A stretch of DNA of 64,000 bases from Cryoendolithus antarcticus (Eukaryota; Ascomycota; Dothideomycetes; Cladosporiales; Cladosporiaceae): NCBI GenBank assembly GCA_002077065.1, contig NAJO01000056.1, forward strand, positions 62,001 through 126,000. Direction: 5' to 3'. The notes beneath the pieces are model-generated. The model saw only the letters and a list, made by a program, of their open reading frames with translations, was not told where the DNA came from and searched no databases. A program made the position numbers and the translations under genes. Every line of letters starts with the position of its first letter. Within the stretch, counting starts at the first letter, position 1. Shown here piece after piece: positions 12,201-23,325 of this stretch.

Positions 12201-12854
12201 ATGGACCATTCCCACATGCATCACGGCGACATGGACATGGGTCCCGACCAGCCCACGTGCAGCATGAATGTACTGCTCCTCTCACCCCATCATAGTCTCT
12301 ACCTCCATAATCTGATCTGATGAGCAGATGCTCTTCACCTGGTCCACCGAAAACCTCTGCATCGTCTTCTCCAGCTGGCGCATCACCAACACGGCCTCCC
12401 TGATCATCTCTCTAGCAGCCATCGTAGCCCTGACAGCAGGCTACGAAGCGCTGCGGGAAGCTTCGCGACGCTATGAGACGAGGCTTGAGCAGAGAGTGGA
12501 GGGCATGACTAGTAAGTTCTCCTGTTGCCGTGGTGGGGTTGGGGCTTGGGGCTTATGGGTCCAGGCCGAGGCGAACGAAGCTCACTTTTGTGGGTAGGGC
12601 AGGGGAAAAGCGCGGAGGAGCAGACGGGGAGGGTTGTCAAGGCAGCGTTCTATGGGGTGCAGGTGTTCTATTCGTTCTTCATTATGTGAGTATGGCGTGT
12701 AGAGCGGTATTTGACAGCTGTGCTGACGCGTGGATCTAGGCTACTGTTCATGACATACAACGGCTGGATCATGCTGGCTGTGGGATTTGGGGCGTTCTTG
12801 GGCTACTTGTTGTTTGGTGGCTCGAGTGCTACGAAGAGTGCTGCCTGTCACTGA
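12201..12854 (+). CDS. Ctr-family copper transporter
   Basis: Imports Cu(I) across a membrane as a homotrimer. Exons 12201-12269, 12328-12511, 12598-12685 and 12740-12854 give 151 residues. The short N-terminus is Met/His-rich ('MDHSHMHHGDMDMG'), typical of Cu-binding Ctr N-termini. TM1 follows 'MLFTW'. TM2 carries the essential MxxxM motif ('IMLLFMTYNGW'; split by the last intron). TM3 carries GxxxG ('GFGAFLGYLLFG'). The length and the lack of a long cytosolic tail resemble small Ctr proteins, some of which act at the vacuole; plasma membrane versus vacuole cannot be decided. It converges on ORC3 with 51 bp between stop codons. Confidence 0.88.
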
Positions 12855-12905
12855 AGACATCGTGCATAATAGCTGTGGCGGCCGCGAGCATATCCATATA
12901 CCCAT

Positions 12906-14997
12906 CTACAGACCCTTCCAAGCCACCTTCGCAATATGGTCTGCTTTCTTCCTCGTGCTCTTCACGAGCCCGAGGTACCGCATTTCCGCCAATCCGCGTT
13001 GGAAGAGTGCCATGAGCTGCTCCTCGTTCCTCTTCTTCTCGCTCATCACTGCTTGGAACGCTTGCCATAGATCACTCACGTTGATCAGACTGCCAGACTC
13101 GAGGTACAGCTGATACAGGACTGCGGTAGCAGGCTGCGTGGCCGAAAGCGTAGCCTCCTCTCCCTGACCCTTGCTTGGTGCACAACACTCACAAGCCAAG
13201 TAGTCGTGCGGCGTTGCTAGTGCACGCTCAACAGCATGCCGTGGTCGAGGCGTAAACGTCTCTCTATGTGGCGACTTCAGATCGTACAGGAAGATTTCGT
13301 GAAACGGCAGCGTTTGCACGTCGATCAGGGTGGCTGAGAAGTATGCCTCCAAAACATCAGTGAACTTTCGCACTAAGACCGTATACGCCGCGTCCTGCTT
13401 CGAGAGCTCCGACTTCTGCTTGCTCAGCTGGACCTTCTGCGCTACCACTGTTGTTCGTACAGTGGAGCTGCCTATGTCATCCTCGCTGCGGAGGGGTTGT
13501 TGCTTCGCGCCACGCTTGCTGGTGGCAGTGAGCTCCATGAGCTCGTTCTGCAATTCCTGCAGATCCCCTGCGGTATCGCTTGCACTCTCAATCTGATGTG
13601 AAACGACCATGACCCGCACAGCCTCGATCATCCCGGCAACTACATCTGATGGTGCTTTTCGTATCGAGAGCAGCATGGTCCTGAGCTGAGCAGACCCGGC
13701 TAGCTTCCCCGATAGCGCTTGTATGTACAAAGTCGTCTTGAGTGTTGCAGTACTGCCTGGCAGAAGCCCTTGCGCTTCTCTGATGATATCCAGCGTCTCA
13801 GTGATCCGGTACAGCGCTGCCTGGCCTTCACTGATGTACCCTCGCACTTCCTTGAATAGCTGAGAATCGTGGTCGAGCAGTCCGCGTACTCTGTGGGGTG
13901 CATCTACTCCATCTGACTCCATCAAAGATCTGGCATGCTCCCTGAAAGACTCCAAATTTCGCAACGCATCGAAGTGGTCCAAGGGTACATCTTTCAGCTT
14001 CAAATCGGATGCTAGAAGGATGCTCAGCGCGTTTGCGTAGAAGTGGGACATGTACGCATAATGAGCCATCTCGACCACATCATCTGCACTTGAGATGAAG
14101 TCACTCTGTCGCTCGAGTGCAGCTGAGAGCATGCCGGGACCGATCCATACCTTCGTGTCTGGGTGAGTGAGTGCCGTAAAGACATGCTGTACTTCTGTAG
14201 AAGACGGCACTGCATCAAATAGCTTGCCGTCCAGGCTCTGTACCGCACCTCGCGATAATCGCTGCTGCAGGAAGTCGACGGATGTCGCTACATTGATCAG
14301 AAGGACGAAGGGTACTCGACTTCGCCAGCTGCCAAGTAGCTCGATCAACTCAGATAGCACGTCGCTGGCTATAGCTTCGGTGTCGTGCAACGCGATCACG
14401 ACCTGCTCGATCTTGCGTTCGCGTACGTAGTCTGCGAGGATCTGCAGATCGTAATTCAGTAGACGTCGCCCCTTCCGAGTGGTCGCTACGGCGTCTTCGT
14501 CGTCCTCGTCTTCGCCTTGCGTGCTCGATGTCGCGCGGTGTATGACGTGCTTTAATGCGGCCTTCAAGTTCGGCGTTACGGTAGAGTCCAGCGGAACATA
14601 GATTTGGTTGGGTTGCGATCTCCATCGATCCGCGACTCGATTGGCAAGCGAGCCTCGAGACGAGCCACCAGGACCAGTAAGTACGATACCACTAGGTATG
14701 CGAGTCGACTCAATGCCATTCGCCGGAGTCGCTTGCTCGTCCAAGAACCTCGTAACTTCGTCCAGACTTTTATCGTGGACGCCTAACAATGCGTCCTAGG
14801 AATGATCAGAGTTGCCCGCGATTGATTGGTAGTGGTGGCCTTCTTACCTCAATGCGAGCCTGTGGTCCAGCCCAAGCTGCTCGGTAGGCTTCTCTGCGTA
14901 ATTGCCATGACGCTTGCAATCCTTGAGGTTCGATCTTTCGCCGCTTCGCAGGTCGCGTCGCGTCGGGCTCGAAGACGTAGCATTTTTCGTACTCCAT
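12906..14997 (-). CDS. ORC3: Origin recognition complex subunit 3
   Basis: Part of the six-subunit ORC that marks replication origins and loads MCM helicase. Exons 14997-14848 and 14795-12906, with one intron (GTAAGA...TAG), give 679 residues. The N-terminus 'EYEKCYVFEP...AKRRKIEPQGLQ' followed by 'SWQLRREAYRAAW' is characteristic of fungal ORC3. An AAA+-like core follows with a degenerate P-loop ('GIVLTGPGGSSRGSLANRV'), as expected because ORC3 does not hydrolyse ATP. The C-terminus 'LFQRGLAEMRYLGLVKST' is the winged-helix region conserved in ORC3. Divergent from the OPA3-like gene. Confidence 0.9.
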
Positions 14998-15299
14998 GGC
15001 CAGGAGTCCGAAGATCTCTTGATCAGCTTACATGGCAGCGCATCCCTCGATCGAACAGTCCCAGTGCGACGCAGCTTTGAAGGTCGGCTATGATCAAGTG
15101 AATGGAAGTTGAATACGATCAAGGTGATCGATGCGAGTGCGAGCTGGGCTGGTCAAAGCGCGTCTGCAGTGTCACCATCGAATCTGAACGGTCACCGCAG
15201 TACAATAGGCTGAACGACGACAGCATCTAGATAGACTCCTCATTCGTGCGCGCTATGGACTGAACACTGCATGTCGGGTCCTAGCACCCTCCCAAGATC
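14998..15299. promoter_or_regulatory. Bidirectional promoter region, ORC3 / OPA3-like
   Basis: The 302 bases between two divergent start codons must hold both promoters. No TATA box or known element is clear. Confidence 0.5.
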
Positions 15300-16209
15300 A
15301 TGTCCCTGACCTTCAAGCTCCTCTCCCTCGCTATCCGAACAGCAGCCAAACCGCTCGGCGTAAGCTCTGATTCCATGATCCAATGCAATTACCATTTCTG
15401 ACCTTCTTCACCAGAATTCTATAAAACGTCAAGCAAAAGAGCACCCAGGCTTTCGCCATATTGCCGTGACCTCCGCACAATGGGTTCACCGGGTGGACAT
15501 GCGTATGCGCCTTGGCATACTTCACGATAATGCAGCTCAGGAGCGGATGGCTGAGCGCGAACGGAAGAAAGAGGAAGACAGGCGCAAAGCTGCCGAGGTG
15601 CCCATAGTACGGACTGAGGAGGAGCAACGGAAGTTCCTCGAGGAGCAGGCGAAGGAGGCGGAAAAGACGGGAGGTTCAACGAAGAAGGAGGAGAAACCTA
15701 AGGTCAACATCAGACCACTCAGCGAGGCAAAGGCAATCGAGCTCGGAGCGAACTTCTTCTCAGAAGCCTTCATCTTTGGGGTTGCAGTGGGATTGCTAGT
15801 CTGGGACAGCTGGAGGAGTCGAAGTAAGGCTAGCGATAGGAGGGATGAGGTTAAGGAGCGGCTTGACACGCTGGAAGCGGAGCTTGAGAGGATCAGGATC
15901 AAGTCCGGACTGGATCTCCCAATTGCCGTGGAGTTGCCAAAGGAGGACACGGCAAGAGCATGGTACAACCCCGTGGGATGGTGGGAGAGAGTGATGCCTG
16001 GAGCTGCCCAGCAGGAAAACATCGAAGCACAGTCAGGGACTACTGTGAAGGTGGTGAAGACTGATGTCGACACTGCGACTGCGAAAGTCATATCAGAGCT
16101 AAAGAGGCCAGCATCACCGCAGCAGAAGGACGTGCAGGCTGATGCAGTGGCGTCGCAACCTGATCCAGCCCGGATCGACACAGTGTCTGCGAGTAGCAGA
16201 ACACGATAG
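15300..16209 (+). CDS. OPA3: OPA3-like mitochondrial protein
   Basis: Exons 15300-15359 and 15415-16209, joined by one intron (GTAAGC...CAG), give 284 residues. The start 'MSLTFKLLSLAIRTAAKPLG' followed by 'NSIKRQAKEHPGFRHI' is the OPA3 signature: a mitochondrial-type leader followed by the conserved KxxAxxHPxFR block. A charged coiled-coil-like stretch ('RMAERERKKEEDRRKAAE') and one hydrophobic segment ('FFSEAFIFGVAVGLLVW') follow. The C-terminal 100 residues are low in conserved motifs. OPA3 proteins sit in mitochondrial membranes and affect morphology and lipid metabolism; the exact activity is not established. Fungal members are longer than the human 179-residue protein. Confidence 0.88.
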
Positions 16210-16394
16210 ATTTAATTGTACGTATATATGAAGATACCCAACTCACTATAGAGCAAGACAACACATCATAGCATCGAGGCAGTCACGGAAATGCTTGGCA
16301 CCGACCTCACTTCACCAGTCGTTTCTTAGCTACCGATCCTAGCCGCCCATGCGGACCTCCAAGGATAGCCTGAGTAGTCTCCACGACGATCAAG

Positions 16395-17228
16395 ATGTTC
16401 TGCACCTCCCTCCGCCGCCGTCAGGCATTCGCAGGTGCTGTGCAACCTCTCATCGATACCCCTCAGCTTCGCCTGCGAGGTATGTGAGCACCTAGTAGCT
16501 GGAGCCAGACATGTGACTGACGAAATGCACGCGCAGAGTACGATCTAGGCACCCATGATCTTGCGATACCGCTCAATCCGACCGATAGAAGCACCACGCG
16601 ACAGCTTCGCGTGCTTCTACTCTCGCCTGCAGACACGACCAAAGACACACTACCAGGGAGTCTGACCCGCATTGAGCACTTCACAGCTCTGACCGGCGGC
16701 GTGGACCTGGCCCTAGTCTTCCTGCTTTCCTGCTCTTCAGCATTAGCCAGCTCTGTCACAACCAACATGGCTGGACTGGAAGGCTACACTGCACTGCAAG
16801 CCGCGCTGTTTGGACCGCCACATCCTCCAACACTTCCGATCGCATCCCTGGCTGCACTGCCATCTCTCCTACTTCGCCACGTTGGAGCACTTGCCAGGCC
16901 AGTCCGTGCATATAAGCTGACAGCAACGCCTTTCGATCTGCTGCAGCTCTGCACTGCTGCTTCGGTCGAGCAAGGCCAGGCGATGGACCAGCACACTGTC
17001 TTCAGGACGACGGACCTCTTCTTCAGTGTCCCAGCCCTGGCACGGGCGCTCAGCAATCGTCATGAGGTTGCAGCTCTGAGAGAATCGAGCTCGCCCATGG
17101 TCACCATACCCGGACCTCTCGGTCATGGCGGAGCCTTGACGAGACTGAGGGAGTTGAGGAGCATCGTGGGTGAAGTCGACTTTGCGAACCTTTTGGACTT
17201 CTGGGCCGAAGAGTGGGTCGTAGATTAG
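16395..17228 (+). CDS. Conserved-looking hypothetical protein, small alpha/beta
   Basis: Exons 16395-16479 and 16537-17228 (GTATGT...CAG) give 258 residues. The coding call rests on the clean splice pair, matching phase and amino-acid composition. 'RQLRVLLLSP' and 'GGVDLALVFLLSCSSAL' look like buried beta strands of an alpha/beta fold, and 'LTGGVDLALVFLL' recalls strands of RecA-like folds, but no Walker A motif is present. The C-terminus is acidic and aromatic ('LLDFWAEEWVVD'). I do not recognise the family. Its stop codon lies 24 bp from that of the convergent membrane-protein gene, so the 3' UTRs must overlap. Confidence 0.7.
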
Positions 17229-17252
17229 GCGCTCGCTGATATGACGCAAAGC

Positions 17253-18935
17253 TTATGATATGTGTGGCACGTAGCTAGCCCAGCTGGGCACATGTAGCGC
17301 GGTTTCCGGAATGTGAGCGACCATTATGAAGCACTCGACCACGAGGAAGGTGCGGCACAAGATGTACCAGCCGAGGAAGATGGATATGATACCGTACAAC
17401 AAGCTGTTGACGTACCACAGCGCAACGACCTCGCTCACAGATTTCGACCAAGCAAACGCTCTTTGGAAAAAACTCAATACGCCGACCAGTGCAGCGTTCA
17501 TGGCGACGATGACGGCGCTCGCGGGCCCTACAAGAAGTATGGTAATACAACCCGTCCGCCATAACAATGTTTCCGCCCGAGAAGGAAATGGACTAGTCCA
17601 GGCTGTCGCGTGAAGCCCTCCGTAGCACGCACCTGCAAACGTCAAACTTAAAAGTGGTTCCCAGAACAGTCGGCTCCGCACATGTCTGACTTCGTTCACA
17701 CCGAGTAGCTGCGATATCACGCTGCCTATGTGAGCAAGCCAATTGACGGAGCGAATGAGGGCGAAGTAGGTGACCGTGCTCTCCGTTCCCCATGCCAGAG
17801 TCGTCTCGTACGCTCTTGCCAGGCGCTGCATGTCACGCTGAGACAGTATAGCCTCGTATCTTCCGTCTTGTGTGGAGCTGTGCTTCTCACAGGTCCAGTA
17901 CGTGTCGAGAACCTTGAGACACAGTTGCTTGGTAAGACCAAAAGTGGTGCTATTTTCTGAGAAGTCGACACTAAAGCCTCTTCCGCCATGTAAGACGCGG
18001 CAGTCTGTCTGGGACTCTACAGGCCGATATCCATAGAGACTGTGCTTATCGATCACCACGGAACACAGCCATGCGCATACGTCTAAAGCATCTGAATCGA
18101 CTAGCAAGACCGGCTGTTGAACATCTCGAGGCTTGTCCCACCATAGAACGAACAACCACAGCGCACAAGTCGCATGGGCGAAGACGTTGATTTCCAATAA
18201 TGTGATTGAAAGCCCTTGGCTTAATCTGAATACACACTGTATGCAAAAGAACCCTGCTTGCCAGCAGGTTAGTAGCTTCGCCAGGCCATCAGACTTACTC
18301 TTATCCTCAACAGATTCTCGTGAGAAGTCCGGTATGATGTTTGGACGACGGCTAGCGAGCCACTCGACAGTTTCCGCGGGCAGCACTACGCGCTGTTCGC
18401 CCCAGGGCATGAATTGAAGTTCCTCCGGTGCAGTGTCCTCGAAGGCTAAGCCACCCATCACCACATACCAGCTGTGTACATCGGTCCAAGGATGCACGCG
18501 TCCGTTGTGTCGTCGACGTGGCTGGCCCGAAGCGAGTTCTGGCCAGTCTCGAGCTTTCAGGAAGAACATGACTTGCAGCTCCAAGCGCAATGCTTCCACC
18601 CATCGCTGACATCGTTGCCACGTTGTGAAATCTTCGCCCATGAAGCCCTCTGCACTCATTAGAGCACTCAGCTGCTTGACCCTCTTCCTCTGTTCCCAAG
18701 CATTCCAGACTACGAACTCTGGGACCAGCAGTCCAATCAACATCCATGACAGCTTTCGATAAGCCTGGGCATGCTCCTTCCTATGTTCCGGTAGGTTGAG
18801 GTGGACTGAAGTCCATATGCACAGCAACATCGTGATCAGACAATTTGACAGGATGTTAAAAGTCCCTCGACTCTGTGGTTCGGCGTGCCACTGTGCTGGC
18901 GGCAGCACGGTGACATTGCCAAATGGTCGGAGCAT
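17253..18935 (-). CDS. Fungal multi-pass membrane protein of unknown function
   Basis: A single exon of 560 residues from the ATG at 18935. The frame extends 14 codons further upstream (to 18977) without an ATG before a TAG, so an upstream exon supplying a different N-terminus is possible. The protein belongs to a large Pezizomycotina family recognisable by 'SRGTFNILSNCLITMLLCIWTSVHLNLP' (quoted in parts: 'SRGTFNILSNCLITM', then 'WTSVHLNLP') and 'YRKLSWMLIGLLVPEFVVWNAW'. Further hydrophobic segments near residues 215-260 and four to five in the last 180 residues support a polytopic topology. 'DVHSWYVVMGGLAFE' is another family block. Function is unknown. Confidence 0.75.
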   Translation of the reverse strand: MLRPFGNVTVLPPAQWHAEPQSRGTFNILSNCLITMLLCIWTSVHLNLPEHRKEHAQAYRKLSWMLIGLLVPEFVVWNAWEQRKRVKQLSALMSAEGFMGEDFTTWQRCQRWVEALRLELQVMFFLKARDWPELASGQPRRRHNGRVHPWTDVHSWYVVMGGLAFEDTAPEELQFMPWGEQRVVLPAETVEWLASRRPNIIPDFSRESVEDKSKSDGLAKLLTCWQAGFFCIQCVFRLSQGLSITLLEINVFAHATCALWLFVLWWDKPRDVQQPVLLVDSDALDVCAWLCSVVIDKHSLYGYRPVESQTDCRVLHGGRGFSVDFSENSTTFGLTKQLCLKVLDTYWTCEKHSSTQDGRYEAILSQRDMQRLARAYETTLAWGTESTVTYFALIRSVNWLAHIGSVISQLLGVNEVRHVRSRLFWEPLLSLTFAGACYGGLHATAWTSPFPSRAETLLWRTGCITILLVGPASAVIVAMNAALVGVLSFFQRAFAWSKSVSEVVALWYVNSLLYGIISIFLGWYILCRTFLVVECFIMVAHIPETALHVPSWASYVPHIS

Positions 18936-19797
18936 TGCGTCTCGGTGCCCAGTACAGCCGCAGAGCTTCGTGACCACCTGCTGCTACTTATCTTGTCTGT
19001 TTAAGCCGCAAAGATCGCACGTGTCGGCTATCATACAGTAAGACCCACCCAGTCAGTCGAGAGGAAGTAGCGTGGTATACCAACCTCTGCAACATAATCA
19101 AAAGGGAATACAAGGGTACTCTGCCTTCGATGCGAGCACGCCGCAGCGCATCGCAGCCTCTTCTAAATTTGGACACCCAAAGGTCTACGTTTTAGGTACA
19201 TGCAAGTCATGTGTCGCATCACGCCACGAGGCAACTTCTCGGACAATGAGTTTCATTTCTGTAGATATGAGCAACAATGGCTCTCGTCCTTGGACTTAGT
19301 TCTGCAGCATATTCTCATGATGGCGGTGGAGACTTTGCAGGTGGGCAGAAGTACTCGAGCACTACCCAAAGGGATGCAAATGAATGAAGATGTACATGTC
19401 TTGTTGTCATCTGGTGCGCTCTGTAGGACTACATTGAGACGGATCGCAGGAGTCGCGCCAAGACCTCCAGACATGAGCTGCGCGTTGACGACAACAACGA
19501 ATGATGCGCGTCTCAGTCAAAGGGTGCCTTATGGTGTGAAAAGCCCAAGGGGTCGAGTTCCCAGACTGATTCAGGAAATGCTGCTGTCGGGATCGCGAGG
19601 TCGACTTATTAGCAGCAGGCGCGAGTATGCAGCCGGTCTCGAAGCCAAGATCTGCTGTCATTGCATTTCAGTACAGCAACGCTCTAGAAACTGACATATG
19701 CCATACAATTGAGCTGAGGCTTCCCGAGCCGTCCCATACCCATCTTTTCAGATCTCTATCATCTATGCCCATCTCATGCCCATCACGCTTTCCCGTC
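18936..19797. other. Intergenic stretch, no gene seen
   Basis: About 860 bases between the membrane-protein start and the LETM1-like stop. It contains a CACGTG palindrome at 19018-19023. Open frames here show no recognisable product. It may include an unassigned 5' exon of the membrane-protein gene. Confidence 0.4.
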
Positions 19798-21414
19798 CTA
19801 TGCCTTCGTCTCCTGCTTCGCCTTGCTCACCGGATCCTCCACAGCCGCAGGCGCACTCGGCTCTTCCACCTTATCCGCTTCGACCTCTCTGGCATTGGCC
19901 TCGCCAGCCTTCATCATCGTCCCCTCCTCCCTCTCATCGTCAATGCTCTCCCGATCACTAACATGCTCCTTTCCGCTCGCTGTCTCTTGCTCGCTCTCCT
20001 CAGCAATAAGCTCCTGCTGCTCCTTCAGCACCTCAAGACGCTGCTTGTTCGTTGCCGCACCCTCGGCTGTGTGGACCTCAAGTTCGATCTCGTGGAAGAG
20101 CTCTTCTGGGATACTCGAGAGGACTGCCTGCAGCGCATCGAGGAGGGAGTCGAATTCTGTCTCCTTGCCTTGGGCGTACATGAAGGCGTTTGAGAGCACA
20201 AGGAGGGTTGAGGGGACACCATATTTGAGACGAAGATCAAGCCAGAGCGTAAGGTCGTCGCGAAGGCGGCCGGGTGACATGCCATGCGTTCTCAGACCTC
20301 GCGAAGCGCAAGCAGTCTGCAGCTCAGGGACTGATAGCGACTCGACGCCCTCATATGAGATCGCGCGATCGTCGCGCTTGACTTGCATCATGCGACTCCG
20401 TACACCGTACCGCAGCATAGCGTCTGTGCCGAAGGTGGAGAGATTCATGTACCTGCAGATACCCACCAACTGCGGCCGAGACAGGTTGTCTAGTGTCAGA
20501 TCGTCCTTGAACAGCTTGCACACCTTGATGATATCTGTTTTCGTAGGCGACTCGCCGGTGGACCGCACCTTACGGAAGAACTCTGTAAACTCTTCGCGCT
20601 GGGCGTTCACGGCGGAAATAGGGATGCCAGATTCGCGCATCGTGGAGCGTAGGAATTGCGAGACTTCTTTCCGGCTGGCGCGTAGGGTGGAGGTCTTCTT
20701 GTCCTTCGATTTTGCGTCTTCGTACGTCGAGGGAAGCATGTTAGGGAACAGCTTCAGTGCGACCGGGAGTAGCAGCTCGGCGAAAGGCACAATAACAAAG
20801 ACCGAGAATGGCACCAGACGCCCGAGATCTTGCACTGTGCGCTTCAGCTGGCGGTGTTCGCGACGTGTGAGCTCGTAGCCGGCGGCCATCTTGAGGGCGA
20901 GTCTCGAGGAGATTTTGACTTCCGTGGCAAGCAGTTTCGTGCCATCCCAGTAGTGGTGCACTTCCTTCATGATCTTTTGCCGAATCGTGAGAGATTTCTT
21001 CTCCTCTTCCTTGCGTGCTAGCTTCTTCTCGTCTTGCTTGTCTGTTGCTGACTTGTCTGCTGCCATCTGTGTGATGGAGTGGGACTCTGCGGCGGAAGTA
21101 GGCGGATGCTCTGTGGGTTGCGCGGCTGGGATGTTGACCTCGGGCGCTTTACTGCCGTCGGCCTTCTTTGCTGCCTGCTTCGTCTGTTGGTCCTTTGGCA
21201 GTGGCTTCTTGGCTTGATCTGCGTTGAACCCGGGGGGCGGAAAGTTGCCATCGCCGCCGTGTGTTGAAGTCTCCGTGGCGTATGCCTGGCGAGGGACAAG
21301 GATGGCGATGGCAGGTAGTTGCCTCCCTATCCGTACATTGCGTGCAAAGGCTGTGCGCGCGCCGTTACGAAGCACCAAAGGGGCGAGCTGGCTCGCATAT
21401 CGTGATGAAAGCAT
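19798..21414 (-). CDS. LETM1-domain mitochondrial inner membrane protein
   Basis: A single exon of 538 residues. The N-terminus is a mitochondrial targeting peptide (Arg-rich, no acidic residues in the first 35). A basic, Lys/Ala-rich linker follows. 'IMKEVHHYWDGTKLLATEVKISSRL' and 'LTRREHRQLKRTVQDLGRLVPFSVFVIVPFAELLLPVALKLFPNMLPS' (given as landmarks, each broken: 'LTRREHRQLKRT', 'DLGRLVPFSVFVIVPFAE', 'KLFPNMLPS') are the LETM1 core with its single transmembrane helix. The ribosome-binding-like region and an acidic coiled tail rich in Glu/Ala follow. Relatives (LETM1, yeast Mdm38/Ylh47) act in K+/H+ exchange and mitochondrial translation. It is divergent from the adenylate kinase gene. Confidence 0.9.
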   Translation of the reverse strand: MLSSRYASQLAPLVLRNGARTAFARNVRIGRQLPAIAILVPRQAYATETSTHGGDGNFPPPGFNADQAKKPLPKDQQTKQAAKKADGSKAPEVNIPAAQPTEHPPTSAAESHSITQMAADKSATDKQDEKKLARKEEEKKSLTIRQKIMKEVHHYWDGTKLLATEVKISSRLALKMAAGYELTRREHRQLKRTVQDLGRLVPFSVFVIVPFAELLLPVALKLFPNMLPSTYEDAKSKDKKTSTLRASRKEVSQFLRSTMRESGIPISAVNAQREEFTEFFRKVRSTGESPTKTDIIKVCKLFKDDLTLDNLSRPQLVGICRYMNLSTFGTDAMLRYGVRSRMMQVKRDDRAISYEGVESLSVPELQTACASRGLRTHGMSPGRLRDDLTLWLDLRLKYGVPSTLLVLSNAFMYAQGKETEFDSLLDALQAVLSSIPEELFHEIELEVHTAEGAATNKQRLEVLKEQQELIAEESEQETASGKEHVSDRESIDDEREEGTMMKAGEANAREVEADKVEEPSAPAAVEDPVSKAKQETKA

Positions 21415-22192
21415 ATTGTTGACAGGAGTGTGCGCCTGTAAGCGATATGCTGTGGATGGAGGGAACAGCAGATGATATCACAATGAAGATGTATAACCGG
21501 AAAGATGAACAAGACTGGAATGCAGTTGGCGATGAGGCAGAAGTCACGTTCATCATCATCAGGGACACTTTTCGGCCGTCAACTCAACAGCCCTACGAGA
21601 CACGCACGTTCCACGCGACGGAGTCAGGAACGCTCCGGCACTCCCGTTGATGAAGCTTCTCAACTATTCTTGGTACTAATGATCGTTACACTGGGTGAGA
21701 CTAATATGCTCGTGCGAATGAATGCCGCATCTCAGCACGCTTCCCGTTCATCACGTCTATATTCCCATTTCCCATTCTCTTGGACTCTTCGAGGAAAGAG
21801 CGATGACAATGTCACGTGCGCTTTCGTGATCTCACTTCACTTCACCCGCAGATTCGGCTATCGGATTTAGCTGAGCCGCTGGCTCGTGCGGAGCGATACC
21901 GAGCGCCATGCGCGGAAGGAAGCTCCAACATTCAACAGCTCGGTCGCATCGTAAGGTCGTCAGCGCATATACTTCGGTGATCTGGTCTTCCTTATTGCGC
22001 CCTCGCTTCCTGGTCCACCACCGCCAGCATGCACGACATAAGCTGATCAATCGCCGCTCGGCCTACGAGCCTCTCATCCTCGGCCCAAAAGCAAGCACGA
22101 GACCGTGAAGCCGAGCACTTATCGCGATCGCATACTTGACTAGACGATCGCGCAGATTCTCCTTGAAGTGTTCGAGCCTCACATCAGACGAT
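21415..22192. promoter_or_regulatory. Divergent promoter region, LETM1-like / ADK2
   Basis: The 778 bases separate two divergent genes for mitochondrial proteins. A CACGTG palindrome lies at 21813-21818. No gene is seen. Confidence 0.45.
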
Positions 22193-23011
22193 ATGAAGCT
22201 CCGGAAAGCTGCACGGGTGATTCTCATCGGCGCACCGGGCGTGGGGAAGGGAACCCAGAGCGCACGCATGTTGGAGCGATACAAGGAGCTGTCGTCCATA
22301 AGTTCAGGAGACCTCCTGCGAGACAATGTGCGGAATCGCACGCCTCTAGGCATACAGGCAGAGCATCTCATGAAGACTGGCGCCCTGGTGCCCGACTCGA
22401 TGATCCTACGCCTAATCCAGAACACTCTGTTGACCCGTGGCTGGCTCACGCAACCGGGTGGTCCCAAGCCCCTGACGCTGAACTTCGCCTCGCCGTACGG
22501 GATTCAAGATACTCTGATCGAGAACGACAACTTCTTCTCCAATCGCTTGCCGCCACGCAAGATCGCTGATGAGTTTGAGTACAGCGACTCGCCATCCGCC
22601 TCATTCATTCTCGACGGCTTTCCGCGCACGGCAAGCCAGGCAGACAAGCTCGATGAGTTGATCCCGATCAATCTCGTAGTCAATATTTCTACGCCCACAG
22701 AGATCATCCTGGATCGGATATGTAACCGCTACATCCACCAACCGTCTGGCCGGACATACAACCTGACGTTCAACAAACCCAAAGTGGAAGGCAGGGACGA
22801 CATCACCGGCGAGCCGTTGACGCAGCGGGAGGACGACAAGCCCGAAGTGTGGAAGGAGAGATTGCACCGCTTCGAAGAGAGCAGCAGGAGTCTACTCGAG
22901 CATTATGATAAGATGGGTATTCTCTGGACCGTCACGGGCAACAGCTCAGATGAAATCAGTCCGAGACTGTTCAAAGAGTTTGAGAAGAGGTTTGGACAGG
23001 CTGGGACTTGA
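22193..23011 (+). CDS. ADK2: GTP:AMP phosphotransferase (adenylate kinase 3 type), mitochondrial
   Basis: Transfers phosphate between GTP and AMP in the mitochondrial matrix, recycling GTP from the TCA cycle. A single exon of 272 residues from the ATG at 22193. Walker A 'GAPGVGKGTQ' lies at residues 15-24. Then come the AMP-binding 'SSGDLLRDNVRNRTPLG' and the family motif 'FILDGFPRTASQA'. The LID region 'DITGEPLTQREDD' lacks the four zinc cysteines, as usual in eukaryotic members. Compared with a 225-residue yeast enzyme it has an insert of about 40 residues between 'RGWL' and 'FILDGFPR' (residues about 85-135), which I also associate with filamentous-fungal orthologues. Confidence 0.9.
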   Translation: MKLRKAARVILIGAPGVGKGTQSARMLERYKELSSISSGDLLRDNVRNRTPLGIQAEHLMKTGALVPDSMILRLIQNTLLTRGWLTQPGGPKPLTLNFASPYGIQDTLIENDNFFSNRLPPRKIADEFEYSDSPSASFILDGFPRTASQADKLDELIPINLVVNISTPTEIILDRICNRYIHQPSGRTYNLTFNKPKVEGRDDITGEPLTQREDDKPEVWKERLHRFEESSRSLLEHYDKMGILWTVTGNSSDEISPRLFKEFEKRFGQAGT

Positions 23012-23325
23012 GGCATGGTCAGGCGGATGAGCATGGTGTACAGGCACATGCTCGCTGGCATAGTGTGCAAGCGATTGAGCGAGGCGTTCATGGCGTCGGG
23101 CGAAGTAAAGAGGGCATCTTGCTGAAGACCGAGTGCATGAGCTAAGACAATCACGGAAATGTGCGAGATTTGGACAGTGATGTACACATCGCAGCTCTAG
23201 TTTCCATGCCTTGACACGTGCTCTGTTCCCCAGCTTGAGTTTACGAGTCTTCTACACGTACACTTCTCATTCATGTCGAAACCTCGCCCGTCCCATGGAT
23301 CACGCCTTGACTCTACTTATCGCGT
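23012..23325. other. Convergent 3' flanks
   Basis: The 314 bases between the convergent ADK2 and carboxypeptidase genes; no gene is seen. Confidence 0.5.

Noticed and set aside
13700..14625. Long alternative frames inside ORC3
   Set aside because: They are shadows of the ORC3 coding frame; the same applies to large antisense frames in RPP0, VPS53, LETM1 and the Polo kinase.
16395..17228. RecA-like or Shu-complex protein
   Set aside because: The strand pattern is suggestive, but no Walker A motif or diagnostic block was found, so the gene is left unnamed.
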